64,000 nucleotides of DNA from assembly GCA_903858085.1 (NCBI GenBank), contig CAIOHJ010000230.1, forward strand, positions 1 to 64,000, written 5' to 3'. The notes below the pieces were generated by a model. That model had not been told where the DNA came from. It saw only the letters and a list, made by a program, of their open reading frames with translations, and searched no databases. The DNA comes from an uncultured Chloroflexota bacterium (GTDB taxonomy: Bacteria; Chloroflexota; Anaerolineae; Caldilineales; Caldilineaceae). Made by a program: the position numbers and the translations under genes. Positions 60,180 through 64,000 of the stretch are shown piece by piece; within the stretch, counting starts at the first letter, position 1; each line of letters starts with the position of its first letter.

Positions 60180-62711
60180 ATGACCGATCTTGTAACGCTG
60201 ACTATCGACGATCGCCAGGTGTCCGTTCCCAAGGGGACGTTGGTCTTGGACGCGGCTGCCAGGCTGGGGATCGAAATTCCTGTCTTTTGCAGCCATCCCA
60301 AGCTGGACCCGGTTGCCTGTTGCCGGATGTGTCTGGTCGAGATTTCGGGTCCGCGTGGCATGCTGCTGCAGACCGCCTGCTCGGTGCCTGTGGCGCAGGA
60401 CATGGTGGTCAAGACCGCTACCCAGCAGGTGCGTGAGGTGCAGGAAGCCAACCTGGCTTTCATCCTGCTCAACCACCCGCTGGACTGCCCGATCTGCGAC
60501 AAAGGGGGGGAATGCCCGCTGCAGGACCAGACCCTGCAGTTTGGCCCTGGCCTCAGCCAGCTGGTCGAGCCCAAACGGCTCAAGCACAAAAACCACCTGA
60601 TCTCTGAGACGATCGTGCTGGACCAGGAGCGCTGTGTCGTCTGCTGGCGCTGTATCCGCTATCTCGAGGAGTGGGAGGACAAACCCCAGCTGGCGCTTTT
60701 TGAGCGGGGGGGCAAGACGCTGATCGACATCCAGGAGGGCCAGCCGGTCGATGCCAAGACCAGCGGCAACATCATCGACCTCTGCCCGGTCGGCGCCCTG
60801 ACCAATCGGGTGGCCCGTTTTTCTTACCGTCCCTGGGAGATCGAGCGTACCCCCAGCCTCTGCACGCACTGTTCGTTGGGCTGCAACCTGCGCCTGGACA
60901 CGCGCACCCACAAGCTGCGTCGTGTGGTCGGCCGCGAGAATATGCAGGTCAACGACCAGTGGCTCTGCGACAAGGGGCGCTTCGCCCACGGCTGGGTCAA
61001 CGACGATGGGCGGCTGACGATGCCGCTGGTGCGCAAAAATGGCACGCTCACCCCTGCCTCCTGGAGCGAGGCGCTCGGGCTGGTGGCCGACAAGCTGCAA
61101 GCCGTCAAGCGCCAGCACGGCGCATCGGCTGTCGGCGCCATCGGCAGTGCCAAACTTTCCAATGAAAGCAACTACTTGCTCCAGCGTTGGATGCGCCAGT
61201 CGATCGGTTCCAACAACATCGACCACCGCGACGGCGCCGACGTGGCTGCGTTGCCCACCGGGCTGCCTGCCCTGGCTGGCCTGATGAAGCCGCAGTACGG
61301 GCCTGCCCCTCGGTACGATGTGGTGCTGCTGGTCGGGGTAGACCCGAGTGAAGAGTTGCCGGTCTTGGATGTGCACCTCAAGCGGGCTGTGCGCCGTGGC
61401 AAGACCCAGCTGGTCGTCGTCCACCCGCGCCAGATCGAGCTGACGCGCTACCCAGGTGCCTTTTTGCAGGCTGCTCCGGGCAGCGAAGTCACACTGATCA
61501 ACGGTCTGCTGCGGGCTGTGGCAGAGCCTGGCTCTGCTGCCTGGGCGCTGGTCGCCGATGCCAGCGACCAGCAGGTCGAAGCGCTCTGTGGCGTCGCAGC
61601 TGCTGCGCTGCAAAAGGCGGCCGCTCTGTTGGCGGGCGCCCAGAACCCGCTGCTTGTCTATGGGCCGATGGCGGCACGCGGCGAGTCGGGCCCCCCCCTG
61701 CGCCAGGCCTTGACCAACCTGGCGCTCTATCTGGGGAAACCAGCCAATCTGGCCTATGTCGGGCTGGAGGCCAACAGCCAGGGCTGTCGGGACCTTGGCG
61801 TCCTGCCCAATCGCCTGCCCGGCCACGCTGCCCTCGACGACTCGGCGGCAGCCAAGGCGCTGGGCAAGCTGTGGGGCTGCAAGCTGCCTGCCGCTCCTGG
61901 CAAAAGCTACAAACAGATGCTCGACAGCGCCGGCGGCGACATCAAGGCGCTCTATATTCTGGGGGCCAACCCAGCCAGCGAACGCCCCCTCTGGGCGCAA
62001 ACGTTGGCCAGGCTTGAGTTCCTGGTGGTGCAGGAAATTTTTCTGACCGAGACGGCGGCCCTGGCCGACGTGGTGCTGCCGGCAGTGAGCTGGGCAGAAC
62101 AGGACGGCACCTTTACCAATCTGGAACGCCGGGTCCAGCGAGCGCCCAAGGCGCTGAACAACCCGCAGAGCAAAGCGGCCCCAGACTGGATGATCCTGGA
62201 CCATCTGGCCTCTGCTTTCGACGCCCCCTGGTCCCATGCCAACGCCCAGGCCGTCACTGCCGAGATTGCGGCTGTGGTCCCGGCCTATGCTGGCCTGACT
62301 TGGGAAGCGCTCGGCGACCAGGGGCTGCAATGGAATGGCTCTGGCCCGGCAGCCGCCTACGCCCGTGCCGAACAGCCGGCGCTGCCTGTCTCGCCGACAG
62401 ACAGCCTGCAGCTGACCGCCGGCACTGTGCTCTACGATGGAGGAAAGCTCTTCGGGTTGACCCGCCAGATGCAGGGGGGGGCGTTCGGCGCTGAGGTGCG
62501 TCTCCATCCCTCCGACAGCGCCAGCCTGGGGGTCGGCGAGGGGGAGGTGGTCACTGTCAGCAGCCCCTATGGCTCTCTCCAGCTGACCGTCAAAGTGGAC
62601 ACCACGGTCAAGCCCGGGGTCGCCTGGGTCCCAGAGAGTCTGCCCGGGGCCCCGGTCGGCGCGTTGTTGAACGGCAGCGCGCAGGCGCGTGTGTCGATCC
62701 AAAAGAAGTGA
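60180..62711 (+). CDS. nuoG: NADH-quinone oxidoreductase subunit G
   Basis: The 843-residue protein has an N-terminal 2Fe-2S domain (HPKLDPVACCRMCLVE), a His/Cys 4Fe-4S site (HPLDCPICDKGGECPLQD), a 4Fe-4S site from CVVCWRCIRY and LCPVGAL, and then a molybdopterin oxidoreductase-like domain (from about 225). CTHCSLGCNL with a later WLCDKGRF gives the extra N7 cluster ligands, found only in some bacterial complexes. It carries electrons from NuoEF towards NuoB. It lies 65 bp after nuoEF and 60 bp before nuoH. Confidence 0.96.
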   Translation: MTDLVTLTIDDRQVSVPKGTLVLDAAARLGIEIPVFCSHPKLDPVACCRMCLVEISGPRGMLLQTACSVPVAQDMVVKTATQQVREVQEANLAFILLNHPLDCPICDKGGECPLQDQTLQFGPGLSQLVEPKRLKHKNHLISETIVLDQERCVVCWRCIRYLEEWEDKPQLALFERGGKTLIDIQEGQPVDAKTSGNIIDLCPVGALTNRVARFSYRPWEIERTPSLCTHCSLGCNLRLDTRTHKLRRVVGRENMQVNDQWLCDKGRFAHGWVNDDGRLTMPLVRKNGTLTPASWSEALGLVADKLQAVKRQHGASAVGAIGSAKLSNESNYLLQRWMRQSIGSNNIDHRDGADVAALPTGLPALAGLMKPQYGPAPRYDVVLLVGVDPSEELPVLDVHLKRAVRRGKTQLVVVHPRQIELTRYPGAFLQAAPGSEVTLINGLLRAVAEPGSAAWALVADASDQQVEALCGVAAAALQKAAALLAGAQNPLLVYGPMAARGESGPPLRQALTNLALYLGKPANLAYVGLEANSQGCRDLGVLPNRLPGHAALDDSAAAKALGKLWGCKLPAAPGKSYKQMLDSAGGDIKALYILGANPASERPLWAQTLARLEFLVVQEIFLTETAALADVVLPAVSWAEQDGTFTNLERRVQRAPKALNNPQSKAAPDWMILDHLASAFDAPWSHANAQAVTAEIAAVVPAYAGLTWEALGDQGLQWNGSGPAAAYARAEQPALPVSPTDSLQLTAGTVLYDGGKLFGLTRQMQGGAFGAEVRLHPSDSASLGVGEGEVVTVSSPYGSLQLTVKVDTTVKPGVAWVPESLPGAPVGALLNGSAQARVSIQKK

Positions 62712-62771
62712 CGTTGAACGACGGTGTAGCCGCCTGGCAAGGCAGTTGCCTGGCAAGCAGAGGACACAACG

Positions 62772-63764
62772 ATGGATTGGTTGAACCTGATTGTCATCCC
62801 AGTTGTGCGGTCGCTGGTGTTGATCTTTGTGTTGTTGACCGGTTTTGCCTATCTGACCTGGTATGAACGCAAGCTGCTGGCGCGTTTTCATGTGCGTTAT
62901 GGGCCCAACCGGGCAGGTCCCAAGGGGTTGTTGCAGCCGGTTGCCGACGCAGTCAAGGCCCTCTTCAAAGAGGAGATCATCCCCGGCCACGTCGACAAGG
63001 TTGTCTACCTGCTTGCCCCTGCCCTGGCCCTCGCCCCGGCGCTGCTGATCTGGGCGGTGATTCCGCTGGGCAAAGATTTCCCTGCGGTGGCTGATGTTCC
63101 GATCGGTTTTCTGTGGATTCTGGCGGTAGCGGGCATCGAAAGCTACGGGGTGATCCTGGCTGGCTGGAGCAGCAACAACAACTATTCGCTGCTGGGGGCG
63201 CTGCGCTCCTCGGCCCAGATGATCTCCTACGAGCTGCCGTTGGGTCTTTTTCTGATCAGCATCCTGCTGCTGGCCGGCGATTTCAGCCTGGTGAACCTGG
63301 CGGAGGCGCCCCGCCAGTGGTGGGAATGGATCTGGCTCTGGATCATGTTTCCGCTCTTTTTTATCTGTGTGCTGGCGGAGACCAATCGCAGCCCCTTTGA
63401 TCTGCCTGAAACCGAGAACGAGCTGATTGCCGGTTTTCAGACCGAATACGGCGGCATCAAGTTTGCCCTCTTTTTCATGGCCGAGTACATCAACATGATC
63501 ACGACCAGCGCGATCATGGCGACCCTCTTCTTCGGCGGCTACGCCCTGCCCTTTGGGATCGGCAGCGAAATCCTGCCTTGGTTGGGGCCCTTTATCTTGT
63601 TCGGCAAAGTGGTTGTGCTGCTCTTCCTGTTCATCTGGGTGCGGGCCAGCATCGGGCGCCCGCGCTACGACCAGCTGATGCACTTCAGCTGGAAGACGCT
63701 GCTGCCGATCAGCCTGGCCTATATGGTCATCACAGCGCTGCTCACAGTCTTCTTGAAAGCATAG
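62772..63764 (+). CDS. nuoH: NADH-quinone oxidoreductase subunit H
   Basis: The 330-residue membrane protein (ND1-like, eight or nine spans) has YERKLLARFHVRYGPNRAGP followed by KGLLQPVADAVK, ILAGWSSNNNYSLLGALRSS, and ETNRSPFDLPETENELIAGF then QTEYGG. It forms the quinone access channel and couples to proton pumping. The ATG at 62772 follows a 60-bp spacer. Length and motifs match the family. Confidence 0.97.
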   Translation: MDWLNLIVIPVVRSLVLIFVLLTGFAYLTWYERKLLARFHVRYGPNRAGPKGLLQPVADAVKALFKEEIIPGHVDKVVYLLAPALALAPALLIWAVIPLGKDFPAVADVPIGFLWILAVAGIESYGVILAGWSSNNNYSLLGALRSSAQMISYELPLGLFLISILLLAGDFSLVNLAEAPRQWWEWIWLWIMFPLFFICVLAETNRSPFDLPETENELIAGFQTEYGGIKFALFFMAEYINMITTSAIMATLFFGGYALPFGIGSEILPWLGPFILFGKVVVLLFLFIWVRASIGRPRYDQLMHFSWKTLLPISLAYMVITALLTVFLKA

Positions 63765-63823
63765 CTGGCCCGCATACAGTGGCAAGCACGGATCGCAGTT
63801 TTTTCTGGCAAGGACAAACCGGC

Positions 63824-64000
63824 ATGGCAATACGTGAATTTTTGAAAGGTGCAACCGAAATTGGCAAGGCGATGGGGGTGACGCTCAAAGCCCTCGCCGA
63901 GCAGCCGGTCACGACGGAGTACCCGCGTGACCCCGTCCCGCTTTACCCACGCTTTCGCGGCAAACACGAGCTGCGCCGTTACGAGAACGGCATGGAGCGC
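63824..64000 (+). CDS. nuoI: NADH-quinone oxidoreductase subunit I (N-terminal part, cut by the window)
   Basis: The first 59 codons are visible, starting MAIREFLKGATEIGKAMGVT and continuing to VPLYPRFRGKHELRRYENG, the segment ahead of the first ferredoxin-type Cys motif of NuoI. AAGGA precedes the ATG. The two 4Fe-4S motifs (clusters N6a and N6b) lie beyond the window edge. The position after nuoH is the standard order. Confidence 0.93.
   Translation, partial: MAIREFLKGATEIGKAMGVTLKALAEQPVTTEYPRDPVPLYPRFRGKHELRRYENGMER

Noticed and set aside
60129..63854. 1241-codon minus-strand open frame opposite nuoG and nuoH
   Set aside because: nuoG and nuoH carry all expected cofactor and channel motifs on the other strand; the antisense frame has none.

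Overview
The window is about 64 kb of GC-rich bacterial chromosome. It looks like a member of the Chloroflexota, probably the Anaerolineae/Caldilineae side. This is an inference from several traits: a stand-alone BTAD (SARP-like) regulator, a secreted protein ending in a Y-L-P-V-V tail as many secreted Chloroflexota proteins do, a B12-dependent class II ribonucleotide reductase, MeaB-type B12 metabolism, and Csx3/CARF signalling proteins. No rRNA or other taxonomic marker is present. There is one tRNA (Cys), no CRISPR array, and one intein.

Layout. Positions 1-100 hold the tail of a REP-associated tyrosine transposase followed by a REP-like palindrome. Positions 479-6697 (minus strand) hold a probable operon (HIT protein, orphan xanthine-dehydrogenase-type molybdopterin subunit, Gfo/Idh/MocA oxidoreductase, beta-propeller-like lipoprotein) and a lipoprotein hydrolase. 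Next come a His/Met-rich secreted protein, a DEAD-box RNA helicase with a long leader, and a TIM-barrel isomerase plus oxidoreductase pair. Positions 11755-19037 are the most unusual part: a SARP-like regulator behind 11-bp direct repeats, a CARF (NE0113-type) sensor fused to a LuxR-type HTH, a large secreted glycoside hydrolase, and a P-loop protein with two Csx3-like units. Both CARF and Csx3 domains normally belong to cyclic-oligoadenylate signalling of type III CRISPR systems, yet no CRISPR locus is visible here.

Positions 19024-28397 are mixed metabolism: a mandelate racemase-family enzyme, an aldo/keto reductase, a universal stress protein with a tandem-repeat leader, a zinc-ribbon cold-shock protein, tRNA-Cys, an orphan type II thioesterase, a threonine/serine dehydratase, an SDR, a CNNM/CorC protein, and a B12-binding subunit with MeaB. 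Positions 28361-35525 (minus) are one operon: nrdR, intein-containing nrdJ, a translin-family protein, a tiny Cas4-motif membrane protein and a helical-repeat protein. It sits under a promoter with two NrdR boxes.

Positions 35775-55108 (minus) are a complete division and cell wall (dcw) cluster reading mraZ, rsmH, ftsL-like, ftsI, murF, mraY, murD, ftsW, murG, two CvpA-like genes, murC, murB, ddl, ftsQ, ftsA, ftsZ. An MraZ operator of three GTGGG repeats lies upstream and a strong hairpin closes it. From 55209 to the right edge, a divergent promoter drives the complex I operon nuoA, nuoB, nuoCD, nuoEF, nuoG, nuoH and nuoI (cut). nuoC-D and nuoE-F are both fused.

Short tandem repeats recur inside or just before genes (ftsZ tail, murG insertion, ftsL N-terminus, glycosidase linker, uspA leader, mraZ leader), which suggests frequent slippage or duplication in this genome.
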